Notes under the pieces: model-generated | Database searches by the model: none | What the model was told of the DNA's origin: nothing | Seen by the model: the letters and a program-made list of their open reading frames with translations, nothing else | Program-made: the position numbers and the translations under genes | From: Bacillus sp. FJAT-45037 | GTDB taxonomy: Bacteria; Bacillota; Bacilli; Bacillales; Bacillaceae_D | Direction: 5' to 3' | Assembly (NCBI RefSeq): GCF_002797325.1 | Contig: NZ_KZ454938.1 | Location: 756,267 to 820,266, forward strand | Length of the DNA stretch: 64,000 bases | Part shown: positions 42,083-51,129 of the stretch, piece by piece | Layout: each line of letters opens with the position of its first letter | How positions within the stretch are numbered: position 1 is the first letter of the stretch

Positions 42083-42479
42083 ATGACACGTTATTTATCC
42101 GAGCGTGAGGTATCTATGCTAAATGTTTACCAAATAAAGACGTATTCACCAAAAGAACAAATTGGCATAAAAGATTTGACGTTGCTTGAATCTACAGTCA
42201 ACTGACCAAAGCAGTCTGCCTTTGAAGAAGACGCATATCCAGAAACGTTTACAAAGGCGGCAGCTCTTTTTCAATCATTGGCTCAAAACCATGCTTTCCA
42301 TAATGCTAATAAACGAACTGCCTTGCACTCTTTAGTGACTTTTTTTGAAATTGAATGGTTACAATTTAACAATGACACAGCAGAAAGCCGTTGATTTTAC
42401 GGTTGATGTTGTAAACCATTATTATCACTTTGATGAGATCGTTTCATATATAAGAGAAAATAGTGCAGAAAGAGTGTAA
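42083..42479 (+). pseudogene. doc: Doc-type (Fic-fold) toxin, disrupted
   Basis: The frame from ATG 42083 reads MTRYLSEREVSMLNVYQIKT, then YSPKEQIGIKDLTLLESTVN, and hits TGA at 42203 where Doc proteins have Arg (NRPKQSAF), a single C-to-T change of CGA. It continues PKQSAFEEDAYPETFTKAAA with the Doc motif HAFHNANKR, and then shifts frame near 42368-42372 through one extra base, resuming as MTQQKAVDFTVDVVNHYYHF in outline to TAA 42477. Doc phosphorylates EF-Tu in active systems. Two independent lesions make inactivity very likely. Confidence 0.88.
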
Positions 42480-42522
42480 CTGATTGATGCTACGTATTAG
42501 TCCTACATTTAATTCTAAAGCC

Positions 42523-42553
42523 AAAGAGCATCCTTTTTAAGGTTGCTCTTTTG
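42523..42553 (+). terminator. Terminator after the Doc pseudogene
   Basis: AAAGAGCATCC pairs with GGTTGCTCTTT and is followed by a short T-run. Confidence 0.7.
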
Positions 42554-42630
42554 TTTAAGTCACAATAAAGAACTTAAATACCTTTTTGTCATTCACCAAT
42601 GGACTAAACTATTGATCTATTAAGCTTTAT

Positions 42631-42652
42631 AGAGGGCCAGACACCGGAATTC
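42631..42652 (+). repeat. Partial dispersed repeat (right end)
   Basis: GAGGGCCAGACACCGGAATT resembles the right end of the ~65-bp repeat. The rest of 42554-42804 shows nothing recognisable. Confidence 0.35.
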
Positions 42653-42804
42653 CTTGGATATGCATTCAATAAGATGCAATGGGCGATTAATTGAATATTT
42701 TATACATCTTTCCAATCTTTTGATTTTAATTTATAGTTTTAAATGGAATAGAAATTCATTAAATTAGTTGTTATATGATAAGGATTTTTGAAGGAGGTGT
42801 ATGG

Positions 42805-43944
42805 ATGCCATCTTATTGGGCTTGGCTTGTTTTATTAAGTGTTTCTTGGGTGATGGCTTTGAATCAACTACACGTATCTTCCTCGGAAATGGCTGTTCGT
42901 CTAGTCTGTAGTGCAGCTTTCTTCGGTTTCTATTTTCTTTCTTCTCTTCTAAAGAAAAATCAAATGTTCTTTTTGCTAAACATGATTGCTGCAGCGGTTT
43001 TTGTGATGATTAGTTTGTGGCCAACTTCTAGCACAAATGTAGATTTATATCTTCTACTTATTTATTCATTGCTTGTAGGGAAGGTGATCATGACCATTTC
43101 GCCTCGGTATGTAGCTGTCTACGGAATATTATTAGTCATTCTATCTTTTATTCCTTACTTTTTAGGTTACCACTCCACATCTCCTTCTTTTCTACTATTA
43201 TTGGTTGTGTTGATAAGTGTAGCTTTCTATTCCTTCCTAACAATTTATAGTGATCGTGAAGCAACGCTTGTTCGGAATGAGGCTTTCCTTAGCGAGTATA
43301 GGAAAATGAAACGTCGAATAGCAAGCGATGAAAAGGCAGCGAGGCAAGAGGAAAGAACGCAGATTGCAAGAGATATACATGATTCAGTAGGGCATAAACT
43401 AACAGCATTGATGATGCAGCTTGAAGTAGCTAGACTGCAGGCAGATGAACCAACAGCTTCTAAGCTTTCTGAATTAAAAGAGTTAGCGAAAGAAAGTTTA
43501 GAGGAAACTAGAAGTGCTGTAAAGGCCTTACAGCTAGATGAGGTTGGGGGATTGCCTGCTATTATTAACCTTATCCGTAAGCTCGAAGCGGAGAATTTCT
43601 TGCGAATCCAATTTTCACTTAAGCCAGGAGTATTTTCTGCACCATTAGGTAACGAGCAAATGATTGTCATCTATAGAGCGGTTCAAGAAGCATTAACGAA
43701 TATGATGAGACATAGTGAGGGGCGTGATGTAACCATTTTATTTGAAGCTCCTGCTCAAGAGGTATTTCGGTTTGAAGTGATTAATCCGCTTAAACAAGAA
43801 AAAACGTTTACTGAGGGATTTGGTTTACTCGCGATGCGAGAGCGGATTGAGAAAGTTGGTGGTAACCTTGATGTCTATCAAGCAAATCAGCAATTTATTG
43901 TACGTGGAGCGTTGCCGTTACATCAAAGGGGGGAAAAGAAGTGA
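42805..43944 (+). CDS. Sensor histidine kinase (HisKA_3 type, LnrJ/YfiJ-like)
   Basis: A 379-residue kinase with about five or six membrane helices in the first 150 residues, a coiled linker, the HisKA_3 phosphoacceptor box (RTQIARDIHDSVGHKLTALM, His in DIHD) and an HATPase_c domain with VQEALTNMMRHS (N box) and GFGLLAMRERIEKVGG (G box). It heads a kinase-regulator-ATPase-permease-permease operon in the same order as B. subtilis lnrJKLMN (yfiJKLMN), which senses and exports polyene-like linearmycins. The ATG at 42805 follows GAAGGAGGTG; the frame is open further upstream. Confidence 0.88.
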   Translation: MPSYWAWLVLLSVSWVMALNQLHVSSSEMAVRLVCSAAFFGFYFLSSLLKKNQMFFLLNMIAAAVFVMISLWPTSSTNVDLYLLLIYSLLVGKVIMTISPRYVAVYGILLVILSFIPYFLGYHSTSPSFLLLLVVLISVAFYSFLTIYSDREATLVRNEAFLSEYRKMKRRIASDEKAARQEERTQIARDIHDSVGHKLTALMMQLEVARLQADEPTASKLSELKELAKESLEETRSAVKALQLDEVGGLPAIINLIRKLEAENFLRIQFSLKPGVFSAPLGNEQMIVIYRAVQEALTNMMRHSEGRDVTILFEAPAQEVFRFEVINPLKQEKTFTEGFGLLAMRERIEKVGGNLDVYQANQQFIVRGALPLHQRGEKK

Positions 43945-44573
43945 TACGAATCTTGTTAGTTGAAGATCAAGGGATGGTCAGGCAAGGGTTGAAAATGATG
44001 ATCGAAACCGACCCTGAACTCCGTGTCGCAGGGGAAGCAGCAAATGGGCAAGAAGCCCTGACGTTATGTGAGTCCAATCATTATGATTTGATTATTATGG
44101 ATATCCGGATGCCCATTATGGATGGATTAGAAGCAATGAAAATCATTCATAAGCGAAAAATAGACCAGAAAGTATTGATTCTAACGACTTTTAATGATGA
44201 TGAATATGCTCTTCAAGCCTTACGTAACGGTGCGAGAGGTTATATGTTAAAAGATGCCGATGCAAAGGAGTTAATCCGAGCTATACGCAGTTGTTTAGCA
44301 GGAGGCATGTCACTTGAAGAACATGTGGCAGCAAAGGTCATGCCAAAATTAATTAAGCAATCAGAGAAATCTGATGTAGATTCTTCTATTACAACTAGAG
44401 AGTTAGCTATTATGAAGCTTGTTGGAGAAGGGCTAAGCAACAAAGAAATTGCAGAAGAGCTTTACTTATCAATTGGTACGATAAAAAATAACATCAGCAA
44501 CATCCTCGACAAGTTACAATTAAGAGACAGAACGCAGCTTGCTATATACGCGATACGACATAATGTTGTTTGA
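43941..44573 (+). CDS. Response regulator, NarL/LuxR type (LnrK/YfiK-like)
   Basis: A 210-residue regulator: receiver domain (1-120) with phosphoacceptor Asp in LIIMDIRMPIMDG and Lys in MLKDADAKEL, then a C-terminal LuxR helix-turn-helix (TRELAIMKLVGEGLSNKEIA and SIGTIKNNISNILDKLQLRD). It starts at GTG overlapping the kinase stop (GTGA), so the two are translationally coupled. It is expected to activate the ABC genes downstream when phosphorylated. Confidence 0.93.
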   Translation: MIRILLVEDQGMVRQGLKMMIETDPELRVAGEAANGQEALTLCESNHYDLIIMDIRMPIMDGLEAMKIIHKRKIDQKVLILTTFNDDEYALQALRNGARGYMLKDADAKELIRAIRSCLAGGMSLEEHVAAKVMPKLIKQSEKSDVDSSITTRELAIMKLVGEGLSNKEIAEELYLSIGTIKNNISNILDKLQLRDRTQLAIYAIRHNVV

Positions 44574-44615
44574 AATAGTGACTCAAGTCATGGTTTCTAA
44601 CATAATAAATGACTG

Positions 44616-44641
44616 AAGGCAGTGGGTACACTGTCTTTTTC
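44616..44641 (+). terminator. Attenuator-like hairpin between regulator and ABC genes
   Basis: AAGGCAGTG and CACTGTCTT form a short stem followed by TTTTTC. The ABC genes start 50 bases later, so this may set their expression relative to the kinase pair. Confidence 0.6.
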
Positions 44642-44693
44642 TTTATATACTGTTCTTATAAAGTTCGGGCAAAAGGCTGAGGAGGGATGTTTC

Positions 44694-45626
44694 ATGCTAG
44701 AAACAGAGGCACTAAAGAAAGTATTTAAAAGTAAGATTGCGGTTGATGAGGTTAGTTTATATTTAGATCAAGGGGAGTCGGTTGGACTTCTAGGACCTAA
44801 TGGAGCGGGAAAGTCGACGACGATTTCGATGATTTCAACTTTAGTGAAGCCAACATCAGGAGAGGTATATTTAAAGGGGGAAAGTGTCCTTAAAGATCCT
44901 GTGCGTATGAGGAAAATATTAGGGATTGTTCCGCAAGAAATTGCCTTATACACAGAGCTTACAGCATATGAGAATTTAAAATTCTTCGGTAGGATCTACG
45001 GATTACGTGGAAAAAAATTAGAGAAGCGAATCCAAGAAGTACTAGAGATTGTCGGCCTTGATGGAAGGCAAAAGGATATTGTCAAAACCTATTCAGGCGG
45101 GATGCAACGTCGGATTAATATGGCTGCTGCGATGCTGCACGAGCCAGAAATTCTTATTATGGATGAACCAACTGTAGGGATTGATCCACAATCACGTAGT
45201 CACATTTTAGAGACCGTTAGACTTTTAAATGAAGAAAAGGGATTAACTGTGCTCTATACGAGCCATTACATGGAAGAAGTAGAACGACTGTGTGACCGGG
45301 TCTACATCATGGATCATGGCCAAGTCATAGCAACGGGTACGAAAGAAGAATTGAAAGGGATTCTATCTGGAGAAGAGACGATCGTCATTGAATTAGATCG
45401 TCCTTATCCTTCATTTGCAGAAGAGTTAAAAGCACATGATGAAATTAAACAAATTGTAGAGTCTGAAAGAGAGATAAAACTTATTGTTCCAAAAGGTAGC
45501 CGACTATTAGCGAGTGTTTTCCAAGCAGCAGAACGTCATCAAACACAAATCTTGAATGTAAATGTTCAAATTCCTACATTAGAGGATGTTTTCTTACACT
45601 TAACCGGAAGAAAACTCAGAGATTAG
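44694..45626 (+). CDS. ABC transporter ATPase (LnrL/YfiL-like)
   Basis: A 310-residue ATPase with Walker A GPNGAGKSTT, signature YSGGMQRRINMAAAM, Walker B ILIMDEPTVGIDP and switch His in YTSHYMEEVERL, plus a C-terminal extension of about 80 residues. It energises the two permeases downstream. GAGGAGGGATG precedes the ATG at 44694; the frame is open upstream to 44622 but without a suitable site. Confidence 0.92.
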   Translation: MLETEALKKVFKSKIAVDEVSLYLDQGESVGLLGPNGAGKSTTISMISTLVKPTSGEVYLKGESVLKDPVRMRKILGIVPQEIALYTELTAYENLKFFGRIYGLRGKKLEKRIQEVLEIVGLDGRQKDIVKTYSGGMQRRINMAAAMLHEPEILIMDEPTVGIDPQSRSHILETVRLLNEEKGLTVLYTSHYMEEVERLCDRVYIMDHGQVIATGTKEELKGILSGEETIVIELDRPYPSFAEELKAHDEIKQIVESEREIKLIVPKGSRLLASVFQAAERHQTQILNVNVQIPTLEDVFLHLTGRKLRD

Positions 45627-45636
45627 GAGGGGTCAC

Positions 45637-46911
45637 ATGGGTACATTTTTGAAAAAAGATCTTCTTGTTCTTTTACGTGACCGAACAGAATTAATTGTTC
45701 TTCTTGCCATGCCGTTAATCTTATTAACGATTCTAGGCTTTGCCTTACGAGGGTTACTTGGCGGAGACACAGAAGCATTGAATATGACCGTTGCTCTTGT
45801 TTCTCATGATGAGGAAGAGCTAGGTATCGAGCAATTTATAAACGAACTCGAGGATAGTACTCTGCCAGATGAAGCGGTAGATGGCATTAGTGAGGTTGCC
45901 ATAACACAAACTCCCTTACACACGCTCGAACAATTTCTTAATGATGAGTCTATTAGGAATATGGTAGAGGTAATAGAGATGAGCGAGGAACAAGCCGATA
46001 CAGAGCTATCTACAGGGGAAATAACGGCAATCTTTATTGTTCCTGAAGACTTTACGTATAACACGATGCAAAAAATGTATTTAAACAGTGGCGAGGGAAG
46101 CGAATTTTCGATGATCGTAGAAGAGTATTCGTTACAAGCCAATATCTTTCGTAATATCATCAATAGTTTCATTAGTACGTTCAATTTTGAGACCGCTATT
46201 TCACTTGCCTCACAAGGGGGAGAAGGATTCGAAGGAAGTGAGGAGGTTTCACAAGAAATTGGAGGAGTTGAGACCCTTTCTGCCAATGAGCCAGTAACCT
46301 CTTTTCAATATTACACCATCGGAATGGCTGTTATGTTCGTGTTATATGTAAGTTCCACACTTGCAAGCAAAGCTTATGTAGAAAAACAGCAGCATGTTTT
46401 TGATCGAATTATATTATCAGGTACACATCCGTTCTTTTATTTAAGTGGTAAGTTTATTTCTGCAACGGTGATTGGCCTCATTCAATTATTCATTTTATTT
46501 GGATTGTCACAGCTGATCTTTGAGCCATTTACGAGCAACTCTTTATCTTTTTGGAGTGGTATGCTATTGATTTCATTCGCACTTGCCATTTGTGTTGGAG
46601 GGTTAGCCTCTCTGTTGACATCCATTTCTAATAGATGGGATAGCGACACGTTTTCTAATGTTTTTGCAGGTGGAGTTGTCAGTATCTTTGCCTTTGCAGG
46701 TGGGAGTTTCTTTCCGACGTCTGACATGCCTGAAATCATTAGCATGTTCGGTAACTGGACACCAAACGGAGCGGCATTGACGGCATATCTTCAGTGGATG
46801 CAAGGGTTTGGGATGATGGAAATATTCCCTTTATTGGTTAGAGTCGTTGTGATAGGGATGATGTCCATACTTATCAGTGTAATGATCTTCCCACATAGGA
46901 GGTCTAATTAA
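45637..46911 (+). CDS. ABC-2 permease with large extracytoplasmic domain (LnrM/YfiM-like)
   Basis: A 424-residue permease with one N-terminal membrane helix (about 18-38), an extracytoplasmic acidic domain of about 190 residues, and five C-terminal helices. This is the ABC-2 membrane type 3 layout found in LnrM/LnrN. It starts 10 bases after the ATPase with TTAGGAGGGG and is followed two bases after its stop by the second permease, so the pair should form a heterodimeric exporter. Confidence 0.88.
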   Translation: MGTFLKKDLLVLLRDRTELIVLLAMPLILLTILGFALRGLLGGDTEALNMTVALVSHDEEELGIEQFINELEDSTLPDEAVDGISEVAITQTPLHTLEQFLNDESIRNMVEVIEMSEEQADTELSTGEITAIFIVPEDFTYNTMQKMYLNSGEGSEFSMIVEEYSLQANIFRNIINSFISTFNFETAISLASQGGEGFEGSEEVSQEIGGVETLSANEPVTSFQYYTIGMAVMFVLYVSSTLASKAYVEKQQHVFDRIILSGTHPFFYLSGKFISATVIGLIQLFILFGLSQLIFEPFTSNSLSFWSGMLLISFALAICVGGLASLLTSISNRWDSDTFSNVFAGGVVSIFAFAGGSFFPTSDMPEIISMFGNWTPNGAALTAYLQWMQGFGMMEIFPLLVRVVVIGMMSILISVMIFPHRRSN

Positions 46912-46913
46912 TT

Positions 46914-48017
46914 ATGACATCGGTATTTTTATTACAATTAAAAAGGTTAAGACGTGCTCCTGTTTTGGTGTTATCATTCTTTTCCTTAACAATTATTTTT
47001 GTAGCGGTACTAGCAGGAGGAGGGGGAGATAGTAAAGTAGAGGTGTTAACGTTTTCGGATCAATCCTTGAACAAAGAAGAGGCAATGAGTTGGGTTGAGA
47101 GACTTAATGAATCTGATTCGTATGAATTTAATTTGGTCGATGAAGAGGAAGCAATAAAAGCAGTTACCAACCGAAATAAAGGGTTAGCGTTGAAACTATT
47201 AGTAGATGACTATCGAATCCTTATTGCGGCGGATGAACCAAGTCGAATGATGGTAGACTCATATATTCAGCAAGTATATCGAGAGGAACTTCGATTAAGG
47301 CAGCTCCAAACATCTGAAGCAAACAAACAATTTCGTCAAGAGGTGAGAGAGAACCTTGAGCAACCGGTGCTTAGCTTAAACACGCAAGCAGTGGATGGAG
47401 AATCGGGATCGTTTGAATTCAATGAAAGGCTTCATACTCTGTTTGGGATGACGCTGTTTTTTGTTATCTATACAATCTCGTACAGCTTAATGAATGTAGC
47501 AGAAGAGAAGCGACTTGGAACTTGGGATCGTCTTATAACGACGCCAGCTAGCAAATCACAGTTGTACATGGGGCATCTTCTCTATTGTTTTCTCATTGGA
47601 TATTTACAAATCACCCTAATCTTTTTCTTGTTTCATTTTGCTTTTGGAATTGACATTGGAAGTCGTATAGGGACAATACTTCTCATTAATGCTATATATA
47701 CCTTTACGATTGTCGCAGTTGGAATCCTTCTTTTAGGTCTCGTTCGATCGAGCCAACAACTACAAGCGATCATTCCAATTGTAGCGAGTGGATCAGCGAT
47801 GCTTGGTGGAGCTTTCTGGCCAATAGAGACGGTCACAAATGAAATTCTTCTGACTCTTTCAAAAGGGATGCCCATTTTTTATGGGTTAGAAGCACTAAAG
47901 GGTGCAGCGATCTATGAACGTAGTCTGACTCATTTGATCGAACCACTTTCAATCTTACTATTAATTGGTGTAGTTTGTATGGGTGTTGGAATGAATTTAA
48001 TGGAGAGACGAAGGTAA
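46914..48017 (+). CDS. ABC-2 permease with large extracytoplasmic domain (LnrN/YfiN-like)
   Basis: A 367-residue paralog of the preceding permease, with an N-terminal helix (about 15-35), an extracytoplasmic domain (about 40-170) and six C-terminal helices; NVAEEKRLGTWDRLITTPAS is the cytoplasmic coupling loop. It completes the five-gene operon. By analogy with lnrLMN the transporter would protect against membrane-active polyenes such as linearmycin; the substrate here is inference from gene order and architecture. Confidence 0.88.
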   Translation: MTSVFLLQLKRLRRAPVLVLSFFSLTIIFVAVLAGGGGDSKVEVLTFSDQSLNKEEAMSWVERLNESDSYEFNLVDEEEAIKAVTNRNKGLALKLLVDDYRILIAADEPSRMMVDSYIQQVYREELRLRQLQTSEANKQFRQEVRENLEQPVLSLNTQAVDGESGSFEFNERLHTLFGMTLFFVIYTISYSLMNVAEEKRLGTWDRLITTPASKSQLYMGHLLYCFLIGYLQITLIFFLFHFAFGIDIGSRIGTILLINAIYTFTIVAVGILLLGLVRSSQQLQAIIPIVASGSAMLGGAFWPIETVTNEILLTLSKGMPIFYGLEALKGAAIYERSLTHLIEPLSILLLIGVVCMGVGMNLMERRR

Positions 48018-48065
48018 GGTCGGTGCCTGTTCAGATTCGGCGTTACTTAAAGAATGAAGATGAAT

Positions 48066-48094
48066 AACGTTTGGAATTCTCCAAGCGTTTTTCC
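48066..48094 (+). terminator. Terminator of the Lnr-like operon
   Basis: AACGTTTGGA pairs with TCCAAGCGTT around ATTC and is followed by TTTCC. Confidence 0.8.
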
Positions 48095-48195
48095 TATGTA
48101 TTCTCTGACAGTTTTATAGGTTAAGGAATATTGTAATGGGTATATATGTTAAAATGAACCAATAATATGAGAATCAGCGGGGGGGATAATTTGAT

Positions 48196-48453
48196 ATGAA
48201 AAAGACATTCCAAGTTATGTATGAAGGTCATAAAATTGAGATAGAGAATAGTTGGTTTAATGGTGAAAAGCTTTATATCGACGGTCAGTTACAGGATCAG
48301 AACCTCGGATTGGCATTAAGAGCTTCTTTAACAGGGGTGCTTGTTAATGATAATGGGGAGAGAAAAGCAATTAAGGTTACGATTGGCGGTACTTTTAGAA
48401 TCCACTGTAAAGTATTTGTTGATCATAAGTTGATATTCCCTCGGGAGGTTTAA
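48196..48453 (+). CDS. Small beta-rich protein, hypothetical
   Basis: An 85-residue soluble protein with a regular beta pattern (FQVMYEGHKIEIENSWFNGE, KLYIDGQLQDQNLGLALRAS, KVTIGGTFRIHCKVFVDHK) and no recognised motif. It starts at ATG 48196 with a strong GGGGGGGATAA site upstream. It lies alone between the Lnr-like operon and the fic gene. A short intracellular binding domain is plausible but unproven. Confidence 0.6.
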   Translation: MKKTFQVMYEGHKIEIENSWFNGEKLYIDGQLQDQNLGLALRASLTGVLVNDNGERKAIKVTIGGTFRIHCKVFVDHKLIFPREV

Positions 48454-48577
48454 AGGTTGTCTGGCCTGCTGGGTGCACTTATCAAATGTGGTATAATTAA
48501 GGACCAACAAAAACAGTCATTATCGATGATAAGCATAATAGATTCGGGAGATTCTTAAGGATGGGCAGGTGTATGAA

Positions 48578-49321
48578 ATGACTAGATTTAACACAATTGA
48601 TCAGTTGAAAACCGAGCTTGACAGTTACAGACCGCTACCTTCAGCCGCAGTAAAAAACCTTCAAGACGTGTACCGGGTTGAGTGGACGTATAACTCCAAC
48701 GCCATTGAAGGAAATACCCTTTCACTAGTGGAAACAAAAGTGGTCATTGAAGAGGGGTTGACCATCGGGGGGAAAAAGCTTCAGGAGCACTTTGAAGTCA
48801 TTAACCATGCTGAAGCGATCAGCTTTGTTGAAGAGCAAGTTCAAAAGAGCGAGTCTTTGACTGAGCGAACAGTAAAAGATATACATTATCTCATCCTTAA
48901 GAATATAGATAACGAAAATGCGGGTAAATATAGATCCATTAACGTTCGAATTTCAGGTAGCGAGCACACCCCTCCTCACTTCTTAATGATAGATGAAGAA
49001 ATGGCAAAGCTGTTTACCTGGTACGAGCAAAATAAAGACGCAATGCATCCGGTTGAACTTGCAGCAAGGTTTCACTTTCAGTATGTGTATATTCACCCGT
49101 TTTCGGATGGGAATGGGAGAACAGCCAGGCTCCTAATGAATCTTATTTTACTAAGCCATGGTTATCCGCCCGCTATTGTAAAGGCTGAAAACAGCCAAAG
49201 GCTTGAATATTATAAAACTCTTGAAATCGCTAGTGTCAAAAAAGAACTGGAACCGTTTATCGATTTAATTGCAGGCTGCGTTCAAGATAGCCTTAACAAC
49301 TATTTAAATGTCATTAAATAA
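48578..49321 (+). CDS. Fic-domain protein with N-terminal inhibitory motif
   Basis: A 247-residue Fic protein. The catalytic motif HPFSDGNGRTAR (HPFx[D/E]GNGRxxR) is complete, so AMP transfer to a target protein is expected. The N-terminal region holds SNAIEGN, matching the inhibitory (S/T)xxxE(G/N) motif whose Glu blocks ATP binding, which makes this a self-inhibited class II Fic. The ATG at 48578 is preferred (AGGTG about 6 bases upstream); a GTG at 48569 is possible. It has no cognate antitoxin gene, in line with the built-in inhibitory helix. It ends at a strong terminator. Confidence 0.9.
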   Translation: MTRFNTIDQLKTELDSYRPLPSAAVKNLQDVYRVEWTYNSNAIEGNTLSLVETKVVIEEGLTIGGKKLQEHFEVINHAEAISFVEEQVQKSESLTERTVKDIHYLILKNIDNENAGKYRSINVRISGSEHTPPHFLMIDEEMAKLFTWYEQNKDAMHPVELAARFHFQYVYIHPFSDGNGRTARLLMNLILLSHGYPPAIVKAENSQRLEYYKTLEIASVKKELEPFIDLIAGCVQDSLNNYLNVIK

Positions 49322-49328
49322 ATGAGAC

Positions 49329-49368
49329 AAAGGCTCCTTCTTTAATGCTTAGGAGCCTTTATCCTTTA
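49329..49368 (+). terminator. Terminator after fic
   Basis: AAAGGCTCCT pairs perfectly with AGGAGCCTTT. Confidence 0.85.
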
Positions 49369-49545
49369 AGCAATAAATAGTGGTTTTGAAGCAGAGAGAT
49401 TAACATCAGCTTTTTGGAAGCTACTATTAATGGATATTACTCATTATCTGTCTGTAAAAGAAGCCTCAACCAATAAATTCTTAACGTTATTTATTTTGTC
49501 ATGTAAGTGCTGAAGTGGACATTTTATGGTTTTGGAGGGGTTATA

Positions 49546-49926
49546 TTGAAATTTAAATTCTTTTTATTATTAACTGTAATGTTTATGTTCTTAGTTGGAT
49601 GCTCGTCAACCACAACCTTGAATCAGATATTAGATGTTGAGGAGACTGATGTAGAGTCTATTGAAGTCTGGGAACTAAATGCGAATGAAGAAGTTGAAAT
49701 TACCGACGATGAAACTAAAGAGGATTTATTAGTTCATTTAATGAATATGTCTATGAAAAAAACAGGTAATCTGGATGAAGTCGTGACTGATGAGTTGTAT
49801 AAAATCTTTCTAAGAGGTCCGCGCAAAGAGTTTACCATCTACAGTGACAATACAGCAAGTGTAAATCAACAATATTATGTGCTTGAAGATTTTGATATGT
49901 CCGTTTTAGAATCGTTTTTCGAGTAA
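49546..49926 (+). CDS. Small lipoprotein, hypothetical
   Basis: A 126-residue lipoprotein with signal peptide KFKFFLLLTVMFMFLVGC and lipobox LVGC; the mature part is acidic (VEETDVESIEVWELNANEEV) and ends in a beta-rich segment (YKIFLRGPRKEFTIYSDNTA). TTG 49546 is the best start because GGAGGGG lies about 7 bases upstream; the frame extends further upstream without a site. Surface-exposed; function unknown. Confidence 0.65.
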   Translation: MKFKFFLLLTVMFMFLVGCSSTTTLNQILDVEETDVESIEVWELNANEEVEITDDETKEDLLVHLMNMSMKKTGNLDEVVTDELYKIFLRGPRKEFTIYSDNTASVNQQYYVLEDFDMSVLESFFE

Positions 49927-50022
49927 TAATGGTGCCTAAATGCACATAAACCTGCCAAGTATAAATTAAATAAGAGTATTTAAGTAGTGGACTGTTCTCG
50001 ATATTTTATAGGGATAGACCGT

Positions 50023-50090
50023 GGATCTTTGATGCCTGTTTCCCAGTTTACGATCGTTGTAATAGGCAGAGGGACTGACACTAGGTTTCG
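50023..50090 (+). repeat. Dispersed ~65-bp repeat, copy K
   Basis: GGATCTTTGATGCCTGTTTC, CAGTTTACGATCGTTGTAAT and GGGACTGACACTAGGTTTCG form a full copy just before the DrrA-like gene. Confidence 0.65.
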
Positions 50091-50133
50091 AAGTAAGGTT
50101 TTATTAATTAATACATTTGAGAGGGTGAGGCTT

Positions 50134-51129
50134 ATGAGTATAAATAAGCAAACAGAACAATCCACCAATTTGGCGGTTGAGGCGAAGGGGCTTGTGAAGG
50201 TATTCGGTGACCACCGTGCAGTTGATGGTGTTGATTTGTCGATTCCAAGAGGAACGGTCTATGGCTTTCTAGGGCCGAACGGGGCAGGGAAGACAACGAC
50301 GATTCGCATGCTTGCCACATTACTTCAACCAGACGAGGGGTCGGCACGTATTTTTGGTCATGATTTAGTGAAAGAAACAGATGCCGTCAAAAGTCATATT
50401 AGTCTGACTGGTCAATATGCATCGATTGATGAAGATTTAACCGGTGTTGAGAATCTCGTGATGATTGCAAGATTAATGGGTTACTCAAAAAAAGAGGCCA
50501 AAGGGAGAGCGAACGAATTGCTAAGTGCTTTCGGTCTCGACGAAGCATCAAAAAGGCAAGTGAAAACCTACTCAGGAGGCATGCGTCGCCGTATTGATAT
50601 TGCGGCAAGTATTGTGGTCACACCTGAGCTCTTATTCCTTGATGAGCCGACGACTGGATTAGATCCGCGCAGCCGCAATCAAGTGTGGGACATTGTCCGT
50701 GCTTTAGTGAATGCAGGTACGACGGTGTTACTGACGACACAATATTTAGAGGAAGCCGATCAATTAGCTGATCGAATTGCCGTAATTAATAAGGGGAAGA
50801 TTATTGCCGAAGGAACGAGCAAAGATTTAAAGGCGTCCGTCGGTACGGGGACGTTAAATGTTGCGCTTCTTGATCCTGAAGATCGAACAAGAGCGATCGA
50901 GGTTCTAACACAAAAGCTTGAGGTAACAGTATCCCCTGCTGGTGATGCTTCTTCTCTTACCGCGCAAGTAGCTGATGCTTCTCTAGCAGCAGAGGCCCTT
51001 GGAGAATTAGCGAAAGAGAAGATTGGTGTACATAACTTCTCACTCGGTCAGCCTAGTCTAGATGAAGTATTCTTGACGTTGACGGATCAGCCTGAAGATG
51101 AAACAAAAGCAAGGGAGGAGGCGCGATGA
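50134..51129 (+). CDS. ABC transporter ATPase, daunorubicin-resistance (DrrA) type
   Basis: A 331-residue ATPase with Walker [11 protein letters not shown], signature [15 protein letters not shown], Walker [17 protein letters not shown] and the DrrA-type [16 protein letters not shown] switch region, plus a C-terminal regulatory domain of about 90 residues ending in the [11 protein letters not shown] motif typical of DrrA. It should power drug or lipid export with the permease at 51126. GAGAGGGTGAGG precedes the ATG at 50134; the upstream open frame passes through a dispersed repeat and is not real. Confidence 0.93.
   Translation: MSINKQTEQSTNLAVEAKGLVKVFGDHRAVDGVDLSIPRGTVYGFLGPNGAGKTTTIRMLATLLQPDEGSARIFGHDLVKETDAVKSHISLTGQYASIDEDLTGVENLVMIARLMGYSKKEAKGRANELLSAFGLDEASKRQVKTYSGGMRRRIDIAASIVVTPELLFLDEPTTGLDPRSRNQVWDIVRALVNAGTTVLLTTQYLEEADQLADRIAVINKGKIIAEGTSKDLKASVGTGTLNVALLDPEDRTRAIEVLTQKLEVTVSPAGDASSLTAQVADASLAAEALGELAKEKIGVHNFSLGQPSLDEVFLTLTDQPEDETKAREEAR

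Noticed and set aside
46603-46803. Cys-rich - strand frame inside the ABC permease gene
   Set aside because: It lies entirely antisense to the LnrM-like permease, where hydrophobic + strand codons create open frames on the other strand.
49987-50133. Upstream extension of the DrrA-like ATPase
   Set aside because: The frame is open, but these codons run through a dispersed repeat copy, and the strong ribosome site is at the ATG 50134.
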